The notes: generated by a model from the sequence alone, not told the origin. A stretch of 64,000 nucleotides of DNA from an uncultured Geobacter sp. (GCA_937860145.1 CALMBF010000165.1:1-64000), one strand, 5' to 3'. Shown: positions 8,517 to 16,265, numbered from the stretch's first letter. Made by a program: numbers and translations.

Positions 8517-9170
8517 TTATGCGGCCGATGCCGCGCGAGCAAGGGCGATTTCGGACTTGAACAGGAGGAAGGCATCGCGCATCAGCTCGGAGGCCCCCTT
8601 GTCGGTCACCTGCATCAGCTCCTGGATGCATGCCATCTCGTCATCGGAGATGCGCATCGAGACGACGTACGGCTTGTGCGGCACCTTGTATTTCCCCCGG
8701 GGGCGCCCCGGTTTCTTGCGTACAACCGGAGGTTCCGGCGCCACGATGGCTACACGGTCATCCGGCTTGATCTCGCCGCCATGGAGCACCCGGGCAAAGA
8801 TCCCCTCCTTCGGCATGACGCAGTCGCCTGCCTGGTGGTAGATGGCACAACGGGTATGGCACTCCTTGCCGATCTGGGTGACCTCCAGGAGTGCCGCACC
8901 GATCCGGATCTGGGTGCCGACCGGTAGCGCAACCAGGTCGATGCCGCTGGTCGTGATGTTCTCGGCAAAGTCACCGGCCGACACGTTCAGACCCAGGGCT
9001 TTCATCTTGTCGATACTCTCCTGTGCCAGAAGGCTCACCTGGCGGTGCCAGTCACCGGCATGGGCATCACCGCAGACACCGTGTTCCCTCCGCAGGGTTA
9101 TCCACGGGACCGGGCGTTTCTTCTCCCCCTTGGCCTCACTAATACAGACCGCCACAATTTTCGCTTCCAT
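8517..9170 (-). CDS. MOSC-domain protein with AT-hook and ribbon-helix-helix tail
   Basis: A 217-residue protein. Residues 1-150 are a stand-alone MOSC domain (EHGVCGDAHAGDW.RQVSLL, DFAENITTSGI, GKECHTRC...GDCVMPKEGIFARV), a fold that binds the molybdopterin cofactor or carries sulfur. After residue 150 comes KKPGRPRGKYK, an AT-hook-like core, then a strand-helix-helix segment (YVVSMRISDDE, MACIQELM, ASELMRDAFLLF) with the pattern of ribbon-helix-helix DNA-binding domains. The combination suggests a cofactor-responsive transcription factor rather than an enzyme; that is inference. It sits between moaA (17 nt upstream) and etfB (17 nt downstream). The MOSC call is firm and the RHH call is good on pattern. 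Confidence 0.85.
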   Translation of the reverse strand: MEAKIVAVCISEAKGEKKRPVPWITLRREHGVCGDAHAGDWHRQVSLLAQESIDKMKALGLNVSAGDFAENITTSGIDLVALPVGTQIRIGAALLEVTQIGKECHTRCAIYHQAGDCVMPKEGIFARVLHGGEIKPDDRVAIVAPEPPVVRKKPGRPRGKYKVPHKPYVVSMRISDDEMACIQELMQVTDKGASELMRDAFLLFKSEIALARAASAA

Positions 9171-9187
9171 GATGATCTCCTTTGCTG

Positions 9188-10168
9188 TCAGCCGCCGATG
9201 CCGGACATGGCAAAGGCGCGCCGGTCATCTTCGTCCTGCTGCAGGGTATGTCCGACTGGTTTGTCCGTAACGATGTCATGCAGGACCCTGCGCAGCTCAC
9301 CGCGGTCACCGGAGCGGAGTGCAGGCTTCAGGTCCAGGCTCGCTCCGGCAAAAAGGCAGCCGTGGGCCATCCCCACCGACGACACCCTGATGCGGTTGCA
9401 ACTGCCGCAGAAATGGCCTGATATGGGGGTGATGAACCCGAGGGCGCCGGCTGCGCCGGCAATCCTGTAGTTCCTGGCCGGTCCCGCCGTCTCGCTGCTG
9501 ACAATGGGCAGCAACCGGTACTCCCGCACGATCCGGTCCAGGAGCTCCGATCCCGGAATGCTCTGTTTCTCCCAGTCCGGCTCCTGCAGGTTCGGCATGT
9601 ATTCGATGAAACGGACCGTGAATGCCCGGTCAAGGGTGAGACGGGCAAAGTCGAGGAGTTCGTCGTCGTTGATGCCGGCCATGACGACCATGTTGATCTT
9701 CGGTGGCGGGAAGCCGGCAGCCATGGCGGCTTCGATGCCGTCCAGCACCCGCTGCAGCTCTCCTCCACGGGTGATGGACGCAAAGGTGCCGGGCTTCAGG
9801 GAGTCGAGGCTGATGTTGAGCCTCTTTATCCCGGCGCGACGCAGGGGGGCGGCCATCTCGGCAAGAAGAAGGCCATTGGTGGTGAGGACCAGTTCCTTCA
9901 GGCCGGGGAGACGGGCCAGCTTCTCGCTGAACTCGACAATCCCCTTGCGTACCAGGGGCTCGCCGCCGGTAAGCCGTATCTTGTCTATCCCCAGGTCCAC
10001 CGCTTCCGCGGCGACCCGGTAGAGCTCTTCATAGGAGAGGATTTCCCGTTGGTGCCGTTTGCGTACCCCCTCGGCCGGCATGCAGTAACGGCACCGGAGA
10101 TTGCAGCGGTCGGTGACGGAGAGCCGGAGGTATCTGATTCGTCTGCCGTATCTGTCGATCATGTCCAT
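9188..10168 (-). CDS. moaA: GTP 3',8-cyclase MoaA
   Basis: A 326-residue radical SAM enzyme that carries out the first step of molybdopterin synthesis, GTP to 3',8-cyclo-GTP. It has the N-terminal cluster motif CNLRCRYCMP, TGGEPLVRK, a second 4Fe-4S site FCGSCNRIR...GCLF, and the C-terminal GG (SGIGG) needed for activity. The start is ATG 10168 because AAGGGTGG lies five bases upstream; a GTG three codons earlier would fall inside that site. It is the first gene of the long minus-strand operon and sits 36 nt downstream of a predicted sigma-54 transcription start. Confidence 0.95.
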   Translation of the reverse strand: MDMIDRYGRRIRYLRLSVTDRCNLRCRYCMPAEGVRKRHQREILSYEELYRVAAEAVDLGIDKIRLTGGEPLVRKGIVEFSEKLARLPGLKELVLTTNGLLLAEMAAPLRRAGIKRLNISLDSLKPGTFASITRGGELQRVLDGIEAAMAAGFPPPKINMVVMAGINDDELLDFARLTLDRAFTVRFIEYMPNLQEPDWEKQSIPGSELLDRIVREYRLLPIVSSETAGPARNYRIAGAAGALGFITPISGHFCGSCNRIRVSSVGMAHGCLFAGASLDLKPALRSGDRGELRRVLHDIVTDKPVGHTLQQDEDDRRAFAMSGIGG

Positions 10169-10215
10169 GGCAACCACCCTTGCAGCGGATGTTAACGACC
10201 CGCAGAGCTCTTAAG

Positions 10216-10230
10216 GCAATTTCGATACCA
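10216..10230 (-). promoter_or_regulatory. Candidate sigma-54 (-24/-12) promoter for the moaA operon
   Basis: Read on the minus strand: CTGGTATCGAAATTGCC. The GG and GC are exactly 10 nt apart and the -12 element is TTGC. Transcription would start near 10204, 36 nt before moaA. The -24 element departs from TGGCAC at two positions. Confidence 0.6.
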
Positions 10231-10377
10231 GAATTGCTCATGAATACCCCCGTCAGCAGGCGATTCAGGCGTAACACCGCTTCAGCACAGTGATTACGGA
10301 AAAATGAGATGCTTTTTGGAGGGGGGCTGACGGCGGGATTCCGGGGCGAAACGTTGCCCCGGGAGTCGTTCTGAAAC

Positions 10378-10415
10378 GTGACAGCCGTTCCGTTGCGAAA
10401 CACAGGAGCTGTTCC
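10378..10415. promoter_or_regulatory. Shared upstream activator site between divergent sigma-54 promoters
   Basis: Contains GTGACAGCCGTTCC (10378-10391) and an AACA-to-TGTT dyad (10399-10413). The first motif matches GTGACA-N2-YGTT sites at 18322-18335 and 18337-18350, upstream of the aldehyde dehydrogenase. It lies about 140-165 nt from both flanking sigma-54 promoters, a normal enhancer distance. Confidence 0.55.
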
Positions 10416-10533
10416 GATATGGGACGGTGGTGGGGGGCGGTTGGCGGTCCCGGACGGGGTCTGGATTTATAATATGCCGATATTAAAGGATAAAATTGCT
10501 GCAGATGTCCTGTTGTCCGGTTTGTGAAAAAGT

Positions 10534-10548
10534 TGGTACAAGGCTTGC
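10534..10548 (+). promoter_or_regulatory. Sigma-54 promoter for the alcohol dehydrogenase
   Basis: TTGGTACAAGGCTTGCGA has the invariant GG and GC with 10-nt spacing and a TTGC -12 box. The predicted start is near 10560, giving a leader of about 90 nt before the ATG at 10653. Confidence 0.7.
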
Positions 10549-10652
10549 GAAGTCGTAGAAAAACGTTTTACGAAACCGTATGCACTACCCCGGTCCATAC
10601 AGTTACCACCAACGGGTGACCCACCCGACACAAAAAAGAGGAGGAAGTACAC

Positions 10653-11816
10653 ATGGCATTAGCAGATCAGACTTATGGATTTTTCATCCCCACGGTATCA
10701 CTCATGGGCGTCGGCTGTTCCAAGGAGACCGGCGCACAGGCCAAGGCGCTGGGCGCGACCAAGCTGCTGATCGTTACCGATGCCGGCCTGTCCAAGATGG
10801 GCGTTGCCGGCCAGATCAAGGAGCAGCTTGAAGCTGCCGGCCTGCAGGCCGTGATCTTCGACGGCGCCGAGCCGAACCCCACCGACACCAACGTCCATGA
10901 CGGCGTCAAGGTGTACCAGGAGAACACGTGCGACGGCATCGTCTCCCTCGGCGGCGGCTCCTCCCACGACTGCGCCAAGGGGATCGGCCTGGTGATCGGC
11001 AACGGCGGCCACATCCGCGACTTCGAAGGTGTCAACAAGTCCACCAAGCCGATGCCGCCGTTCCTGGCCATCAACACCACCGCCGGCACCGCCTCCGAAA
11101 TGACCCGCTTCTGCATCATCACCAACACCGACACCCACGTGAAGATGGCCATCGTCGACTGGCGCTGCACCCCCAACATCGCCATCAACGACCCGGTCCT
11201 CATGGTCGGCAAGCCGGCTGCCCTCACCGCCGCCACCGGCATGGACGCCCTGACCCACGCCGTCGAGGCGTACGTCTCCATCATCGCCACCCCCATCACC
11301 GATGCCTGCGCCATCAAGGCCATCGAGCTGATCGCCAAGAACCTGAGCGCTGCGGTTGCCAACGGCGAGAACCTTGAGGCCCGCGACCGGATGGCCTATG
11401 CCGAGTACCTTGCCGGCATGGCCTTCAACAACGCCAGCCTCGGCTACGTCCACTCCATGGCCCACCAGCTTGGCGGCTTCTACAACCTCCCCCACGGGGT
11501 CTGCAACGCCATCCTCCTGCCGGCGGTCTGTGAGTTCAACCTGATCGCCTGTCCGGAGCGCTTTGCCGACATCGCCGTGGCCCTGGGCGAGAACATCACC
11601 GGCCTCTCCGTGACCGAGGCTGCCGAGAAGGCGATCGCCGCCATCCGCAAGCTCTCCAAGTCCATCGGCATCCCCGCCGGCCTGAAGGAGCTGAACGTGA
11701 AGGAGCAGGACCTGAAGGTCATGGCCGAGAACGCCAAGAAGGACGCCTGCCAGCTGACCAACCCGAGGAAGGCGAGCCTGGAGCAGGTGATCGACATCTT
11801 CAAGGCAGCAATGTAA
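10653..11816 (+). CDS. Iron-containing (type III) alcohol dehydrogenase
   Basis: A 387-residue Fe-ADH. It has a nucleotide-binding GGGSSHDCAKG motif near residues 96-106, a TTAGTASEMT segment, and the metal-ligand region DALTHAVEAY...VHSMAHQLGGFYNLPHG. It is expected to interconvert ethanol or similar primary alcohols with the aldehyde using NAD(P)H, in the cytoplasm. Length and motifs match the AdhB family. The ATG follows GAGGAGGAAG. Upstream lie a sigma-54 promoter and activator site; downstream the riboswitch-led AOR gene completes an alcohol-to-acid pathway. The substrate cannot be fixed from sequence, but ethanol fits the neighbours. Confidence 0.92.
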   Translation: MALADQTYGFFIPTVSLMGVGCSKETGAQAKALGATKLLIVTDAGLSKMGVAGQIKEQLEAAGLQAVIFDGAEPNPTDTNVHDGVKVYQENTCDGIVSLGGGSSHDCAKGIGLVIGNGGHIRDFEGVNKSTKPMPPFLAINTTAGTASEMTRFCIITNTDTHVKMAIVDWRCTPNIAINDPVLMVGKPAALTAATGMDALTHAVEAYVSIIATPITDACAIKAIELIAKNLSAAVANGENLEARDRMAYAEYLAGMAFNNASLGYVHSMAHQLGGFYNLPHGVCNAILLPAVCEFNLIACPERFADIAVALGENITGLSVTEAAEKAIAAIRKLSKSIGIPAGLKELNVKEQDLKVMAENAKKDACQLTNPRKASLEQVIDIFKAAM

Positions 11817-11836
11817 AGAAACTTTTCCCGTTCTTT

Positions 11837-11923
11837 CCCCCTCCCTTGATGGGAGGGGGCGAGGGGGAGGGTGAAAACTTCGGTGCCCCCTCTCCCCATC
11901 CCTCTCCCACAAGGGGGAGAGGG
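11837..11923. repeat. CCCTCTCCC-type hairpin repeat after the alcohol dehydrogenase
   Basis: Two perfect hairpins: CCCCCTCCC/GGGAGGGGG (11837-11859) and CCCTCTCCC/GGGAGAGGG (11900-11923). Related sequence interrupts the repeat at 35978-36057. The first hairpin could end the adh transcript, although no T-run follows. Confidence 0.6.
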
Positions 11924-11945
11924 AGTTGATATGTCAGTTACAAAA

Positions 11946-12040
11946 CTCTCCGAGCCTCTCTGCCTAAAAGGATTGACCTCATGGCTGACGGCCAGTGGGT
12001 GCCGGCGGAAACGGCGGCGCCTCCCTTTCGGAAAGGAGAC
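11946..12040 (+). promoter_or_regulatory. Moco/Tuco-type riboswitch in the AOR leader
   Basis: Shares the blocks TCTCCGAG, GCCT, ATGGC, GGCCA and CCTCCC...GGAGA with the elements at 20291 and 21518. TCTCC (11947-11951) pairs with GGAGA (12035-12039). A GAAA-tetraloop hairpin (GCCGGCG/CGGCGGC) pairs at six of seven positions. No terminator lies between it and the AOR start, so control of translation is more likely. The blocks match the molybdenum/tungsten cofactor riboswitch motif as I recall it. Confidence 0.8.
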
Positions 12041-12087
12041 CGATCCGCAGTTGGCTTCACACAATCAAGAAAGGGAGTAGTTGCATC

Positions 12088-13818
12088 ATGGACAAAATCA
12101 TTCGCATCAACATGACCGACCTGACCAGCAAGGTCGAAGCCGTTCCGGCCGCCTGGGCCGGCCTCGGTGGCCGGGGGCTCACCTCCACCATCGTCGCCGC
12201 CGAAGTGCCGCCGACCTGCCATGCCCTGGGGCCCTACAACAAGCTGGTCTTTGCCCCGGGCCTTCTGACCGGCACGCCGGCCGCCAACTCGGGCCGCCTC
12301 TCCGCCGGCGCCAAGAGCCCGCTGACCGGCACCATCAAGGAGTCCAACGCCGGCGGTACCGCCGCCCAGATGCTGGCCCGCATGGGGATCAAGGCGCTGA
12401 TCATCGAGGGAAATCCGGCTGGCGATGCCTGGTACCACGTGCATCTCACCACCGCAGGGGTCACCATCACGGAAGAGACCGAGCTCGTCGGCAAGGGGAA
12501 CTTTGCCGTCATCGACGCCCTTGAGGCGCGCCTCGGGAAGAAGACCGGCGTCCTCACCATCGGTCCGGCCGGCGAGATGAAAATGACCGCCGCCAATATC
12601 TCGGTGAAGGATCCGGACAGCAAGATCCGCAGCCACGGCCGCGGCGGCCTCGGTGCGGTCATGGGCTCGAAGAGGATCAAGTGCATCACCATCGACGACG
12701 CCGGTGCGCCGAAGGTGGAGATCGCCGACCCCGAGAAGTTCAAGACCGCTGCCCGTGCCTTTGCCAAGGCGCTCCTCGACCACCCGGTCAGTGGTGAGGG
12801 ACTCCCCACCTACGGCACCAACGTGCTGGTGAACATACTCAACGAGGCCGGCGGCCTGCCGACGAAGAACTTCACCATCGGCCAGTTCGAGGGGCACGAG
12901 AAGATCTGCGGCGAGACCATGCACGATACCATCGCCAAGCGTGGCGGCAAGACCAAGCACGGCTGCCATGCGGGCTGCATCATCCAGTGCTCCCAGGTCT
13001 ACAACGACAAGGAGGGGAAGTACCTCACCTCCGGGTTCGAGTACGAGACCATCTGGGGTCTTGGGGCCGACTGCTGCATCGATAACCTGGACGACATCGC
13101 CACGGCCGACAACCTCATGGACGACATCGGCATCGACTCCATCGAAACCGCGGTCATGTTCGGTGTGGCCATGGAGGCCGGCATCCTCCAGTGGGGGGAC
13201 AGCACGGAGATGCTCCGCCTGCTCCGCGAGGAGATCGCCAAGGGGACGCCGCTGGGCCGCATCCTCGGTGGCGGTACCGGCTCCGTCGGCAAAGCCTACG
13301 GCGTGACCCGCGTCCCGGTGGTGAAGAACCAGGGTATCCCTGCCTATGACCCGCGCTCCGTGAAGGGGATCGGCATCACCTATGCCACCTCCACCATGGG
13401 GGCCGACCACACCGCGGGCTACACCATTGCCACCAACATCCTCAACGTCGGCGGCTACGTGGATCCCCTGAAGAAAGACGGCCAGGTGGAGCTCTCCCGC
13501 AACCTGCAGATCGCCACCGCCGCCGTGGATTCCACCGGCATGTGTATCTTCATCGCCTTCCCCGCCCTGGACATACCCGAGTGCCTGCCGGCCCTTATCG
13601 ACATGATCAACGCCCGTTTCGGCATCAACCTCACGGGCGACGACGTGACCAACCTGGGCAAACATATCCTCAAGGTGGAGCGCCAGTTCAACCTTGATGC
13701 CGGTTTCACCAACAAGGACGACCGGCTTCCCGAATTCTTCAATACCGAACCGGTGGCCCCTCATAATGTGGTGTGGGACTTTACCGGCGAGGAGATCGAC
13801 GAGTTCTGGAACTTCTAG
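12088..13818 (+). CDS. aor: Tungsten-dependent aldehyde:ferredoxin oxidoreductase
   Basis: A 576-residue AOR-family enzyme that oxidises aldehydes to acids and reduces ferredoxin. Seen: the pterin-binding GRGGLGAVMGSKRIK (residues 184-198), a cysteine cluster GCHAGCIIQC (Cys 293, 297, 301) for the 4Fe-4S centre, and D481-x4-C486 (DSTGMC) near the second pterin. The cysteine spacing is C-x3-C-x3-C, whereas Pyrococcus AOR has C-x2-C-x3-C. The ATG at 12088 has AAGGGAG upstream; a longer reading would start inside the riboswitch. Its own MoaD- and MoeB-like genes follow. The likely substrate is acetaldehyde from the adjacent dehydrogenase (inference). No AorA-type polyferredoxin or AorC subunit is nearby. 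Confidence 0.93.
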   Translation: MDKIIRINMTDLTSKVEAVPAAWAGLGGRGLTSTIVAAEVPPTCHALGPYNKLVFAPGLLTGTPAANSGRLSAGAKSPLTGTIKESNAGGTAAQMLARMGIKALIIEGNPAGDAWYHVHLTTAGVTITEETELVGKGNFAVIDALEARLGKKTGVLTIGPAGEMKMTAANISVKDPDSKIRSHGRGGLGAVMGSKRIKCITIDDAGAPKVEIADPEKFKTAARAFAKALLDHPVSGEGLPTYGTNVLVNILNEAGGLPTKNFTIGQFEGHEKICGETMHDTIAKRGGKTKHGCHAGCIIQCSQVYNDKEGKYLTSGFEYETIWGLGADCCIDNLDDIATADNLMDDIGIDSIETAVMFGVAMEAGILQWGDSTEMLRLLREEIAKGTPLGRILGGGTGSVGKAYGVTRVPVVKNQGIPAYDPRSVKGIGITYATSTMGADHTAGYTIATNILNVGGYVDPLKKDGQVELSRNLQIATAAVDSTGMCIFIAFPALDIPECLPALIDMINARFGINLTGDDVTNLGKHILKVERQFNLDAGFTNKDDRLPEFFNTEPVAPHNVVWDFTGEEIDEFWNF

Positions 13819-13840
13819 AAACCACCCCGCCCTGACGGGC

Positions 13841-13865
13841 ACCCCCTCCTGATTCAGGAGGGGGT
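13841..13865 (+). terminator. Strong hairpin between aor and moaD-like gene
   Basis: A near-perfect 12-nt-arm hairpin (ACCCCCTCCTGA and its complement) without a T-run. It may be a partial terminator or an mRNA-stabilising structure that sets high AOR and low MoaD/MoeB output. Confidence 0.55.
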
Positions 13866-13887
13866 TGTCGGTGGTACGGAGCATACC

Positions 13888-14112
13888 ATGCAGATTACGG
13901 TCAAACTGTTCGCCAGCTTTCGTGCGGGGCGTTTCATCACCGCCATCCGGGAAGTGGAGGCAGGGACCACCATTGCCGATGTCATCGGGCAGCTGCGGAT
14001 ACCACTGCAGGAGATCGGCACGATCATGCTGAACAACCGTCACGCCGATCCGGAGCGTCCACTTCAGGAGGGGGACCGGTTGGCACTGTTCCCCCTGGTG
14101 GGGGGAGGTTGA
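13888..14112 (+). CDS. MoaD/ThiS-family sulfur carrier for the AOR cofactor
   Basis: A 74-residue ubiquitin-like protein with MoaD/ThiS features: a MQITVKLFASFR first strand, RPLQEGDRLALFPLVGGG at the end, and the C-terminal Gly-Gly that is adenylated and thiocarboxylated. It directly precedes a MoeB-like adenylyltransferase, with one base between stop and next ATG. The order AOR - MoaD-like - MoeB-like resembles aorB-aorD-aorE of Aromatoleum. It is the only MoaD-like gene in the window and may serve both tungsten and molybdenum cofactors with MoaE at 23013. The start has CGGAG seven bases upstream. Confidence 0.88.
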   Translation: MQITVKLFASFRAGRFITAIREVEAGTTIADVIGQLRIPLQEIGTIMLNNRHADPERPLQEGDRLALFPLVGGG

Positions 14113-14113
14113 G

Positions 14114-14959
14114 ATGGCGACCATCATGGAGTACCTGCGCGGGAGGGCCGACGGCGACCTGCTCCCCTGGAGCGCCCAGCTGGAGGCCATGACGGAGTTC
14201 GGTCTTCCCTGCCGGATGGTGGAGGAGCTGGCACTGACCCTGGGGTTTCTGCCGTCACGGTATCAGCGGAACCGCCGGACCATCACCACCGGTCAGCAGC
14301 TCCGGCTGTTGCGCAGCCGGGTTGCGGTGATCGGGTGCGGCGGGCTCGGAGGATACGTGCTCGAAGAGCTCGCCCGGCTCGGGGTCGGGACCATCGTTGC
14401 CGTGGATCCCGACGTCTTCGAGGAGCACAATCTGAATCGCCAGCTCCTGGCAACTCCGGCGACCCTTGGACAGCCCAAGGTGGTCGCCGCCGCAGCCCGG
14501 ATCGACGAGATCAACCCGGCTGTCACCGTCGTGCCGTACTTCCTGGCCTTTGGTCGGGAAAACGGTGGCGACCTCCTGGCCGGAGCCGATGTGGGTGTCG
14601 ATGCCCTCGATTCCATCCCGTCCCGGCTGGCCCTGTCGGACTGCTGCGCAGACCTGGGGATCCCCCTGGTGCATGGCGCCATCGGCGGCTGGTACGGACA
14701 GGTGACGACCCAGTTCCCCGGGGACGACACCCTGCAGCAGATCTACCGGCACTGGACCGAGGGGAAGGGGGTCGAGCAGCAGTTGGGCAACCCTGCTTTC
14801 ACCCCGGCAGTGGTCGCCAGCATCCAGGTCGCCGAGGTCTGTAAACTGCTGCTGGGGGAGGGCGAGCCCCTGCGCCGGAGGAAGCTGGTCATAAATCTTC
14901 TGGACATGGAGTTTGACGAGATCGTATTCGATCGTCATCTTGCGGTCGTGGGGGGATAG
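14114..14959 (+). CDS. MoeB/ThiF/HesA-family adenylyltransferase
   Basis: A 281-residue E1-like enzyme expected to adenylate the C-terminal glycine of the preceding MoaD-like protein. It has the ATP loop GCGGLGGYVLEEL (about residues 76-88), VDPDVFEEHNLNRQLL, and GQPKVVAAA.R. The catalytic-cysteine region and the CxxC zinc pairs of classical MoeB are not evident, which suggests an AorE-like specialised branch. A helical N-terminal extension of about 60 residues precedes the Rossmann fold. Coupled to the moaD-like gene through TGAGATG. Confidence 0.88.
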   Translation: MATIMEYLRGRADGDLLPWSAQLEAMTEFGLPCRMVEELALTLGFLPSRYQRNRRTITTGQQLRLLRSRVAVIGCGGLGGYVLEELARLGVGTIVAVDPDVFEEHNLNRQLLATPATLGQPKVVAAAARIDEINPAVTVVPYFLAFGRENGGDLLAGADVGVDALDSIPSRLALSDCCADLGIPLVHGAIGGWYGQVTTQFPGDDTLQQIYRHWTEGKGVEQQLGNPAFTPAVVASIQVAEVCKLLLGEGEPLRRRKLVINLLDMEFDEIVFDRHLAVVGG

Positions 14960-14963
14960 GAAC

Positions 14964-14993
14964 GAAAAAAGGGGCTGCTTTTGCAACCCCTTT
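14964..14993 (-). terminator. Rho-independent terminator (minus strand)
   Basis: On the minus strand, AAAGGGG.TGC pairs with GCA.CCCCTTT across an AAAA loop and is followed by six Ts. It ends the small gene at 15017 and also lies at the end of the convergent MoeB-like gene. Confidence 0.75.
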
Positions 14994-15016
14994 GCCGGTA
15001 TGGCCCGGTGACAGGT

Positions 15017-15238
15017 TCAGTGGTCCGCCTCTTCCTCTTCTGTCTGGTGCTTGGGACCCCGTGGTAATTCGATGAGTTCGGCGCCGACCGCATCGGCTAT
15101 GTGCTTCAGCTCGCACATCCGGAGATGCTGGCCATACACCTTGAGGTTCAGGTCGGCTACCGCCACCAGGATGTAGCGTGGCTGGTGCGCACCGTCCTTC
15201 ATCTTCGTTCGCTGCCGGTAAAAGATTTTTCCTGACAT
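15017..15238 (-). CDS. Small conserved-looking protein of unknown function
   Basis: A 73-residue basic N-terminus/acidic C-terminus protein (MSGKIFYRQRTKMKDGAHQP ... TEEEEADH). A well-placed AAAGGAGG nine bases before ATG 15238 and a good terminator after it support a real gene. It has one cysteine, no membrane segment and no recognised motif. It stands alone between the convergent MoeB-like gene and the storage-protein homologue, all inside the tungsten island. Function unknown. Confidence 0.7.
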   Translation of the reverse strand: MSGKIFYRQRTKMKDGAHQPRYILVAVADLNLKVYGQHLRMCELKHIADAVGAELIELPRGPKHQTEEEEADH

Positions 15239-15323
15239 GAAAGGGTGCCTCCTTTCCTCGTTGTCCCCCTCACCGGGAGGGGGGCTGCACCTCAAGTATA
15301 GCACATGGGGGGGAGATCGTCTG

Positions 15324-16130
15324 TCAAACCCTGATGACGGTGCCGGCCTTCTCGCCGGCCAGGGCCTTGGCGATGTTGCCCCGCTGGTGGCCGTTGACGA
15401 TGCGGATCTCCCTGACGTTGACCGTGTCCCGCAGGAGGTAGAGCATCTTCCGCTCCAGCACCATGTCTTCCATGTCCAGCTTGATCAGCTCCTCGACGGT
15501 GATCTCCTCGATCAGTTCCGCCGCGGGATTCACCCGGGGGTCCTCGGTGAAGAGGCCGTCCACGTTCTTCACCAGGATGCAGCTCCGGGCGCCGAGGACC
15601 TCGGCCATGAGGAGGGCGCCGGTATCCGTGCGGTGGGGAGGGATGAGGCCGGTTCCCGGCGGGTGCTCGTAGAGGCCGTAGGGTGGGGTGCCGTGAATGA
15701 CCGGCAGCAGCCCCAGGTGGAGCATGGTGGGGAGTTCGAGCAGGTCCGAGGTCTTGACCCGCGAGCCTCCCCAGCGGGAGAGGAGCAGGGTGGTGATGAC
15801 CGCGTTCTGCTCGCTGATCTTGCCGGCCAGTTCGGCCAGAACGCCGGTCGGCATCCCCAGGTCGATGCCGATGTCGAGAATGTGCCGGACCCGGACGCCG
15901 CCTCCGGTCACGACGAGCATCTTGTGCTCCCGGGACAGTTCGCCGATCTCCTTCATGAGAGGGAGCACCACTTCGCGGCCGTAGTCGATGATGCCGTGAC
16001 CGCCGATCTTGACCACGTTCAGTTCCGGCACCAGCCGCAGTGGCGCATGTTCGCCCATGCGGTGCATCAGTCCCTTGCGTACGAGCGTTTCCCCTTTGAG
16101 GGTTGAATTGATTTCGTGTCGTGATGTCAT
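15324..16130 (-). CDS. Molybdenum-storage-protein (MosA/MosB)-like amino-acid-kinase-fold protein
   Basis: A 268-residue protein of the amino acid kinase/UMP kinase fold. It resembles the MoSto subunits of Azotobacter more than UMP kinase: NVVKIGGHGIIDYGRE at the start, VTGGGVRVRHI, GTPPYGLYEHPP, the GLIPPHRTDTGALLMAE stretch (MosA has IPPHRADTGAFLLAD, from memory), VKNVDGLFTEDP, and VNGHQRGNIAKALAGEKAGTVI at the end. MoSto packs polynuclear molybdate or tungstate clusters in an ATP-dependent way. One gene here suggests a homo-oligomer. ATG 16130 is chosen because GAAGGAG precedes it; a GTG 12 codons upstream has no such site. Storage of tungstate is inferred from the neighbourhood. Confidence 0.8.
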   Translation of the reverse strand: MTSRHEINSTLKGETLVRKGLMHRMGEHAPLRLVPELNVVKIGGHGIIDYGREVVLPLMKEIGELSREHKMLVVTGGGVRVRHILDIGIDLGMPTGVLAELAGKISEQNAVITTLLLSRWGGSRVKTSDLLELPTMLHLGLLPVIHGTPPYGLYEHPPGTGLIPPHRTDTGALLMAEVLGARSCILVKNVDGLFTEDPRVNPAAELIEEITVEELIKLDMEDMVLERKMLYLLRDTVNVREIRIVNGHQRGNIAKALAGEKAGTVIRV

Positions 16131-16265
16131 GGTGATGATCTCCTTCGTGAAAGTCTGTTGATCCACGATAGCAGAGAATCTGGGATTGTCGAGGCCCCGG
16201 CAGCATGACGTTATCGTCTTTTTTTTGCAGCGGATCTAGGTGGCAGGGATGATGCAAACTTGCTG

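Noticed and set aside
11837-11923. CRISPR-like or tandem repeat array
   Set aside because: Only two hairpins of different sequence; no repeat-spacer periodicity anywhere in the window.
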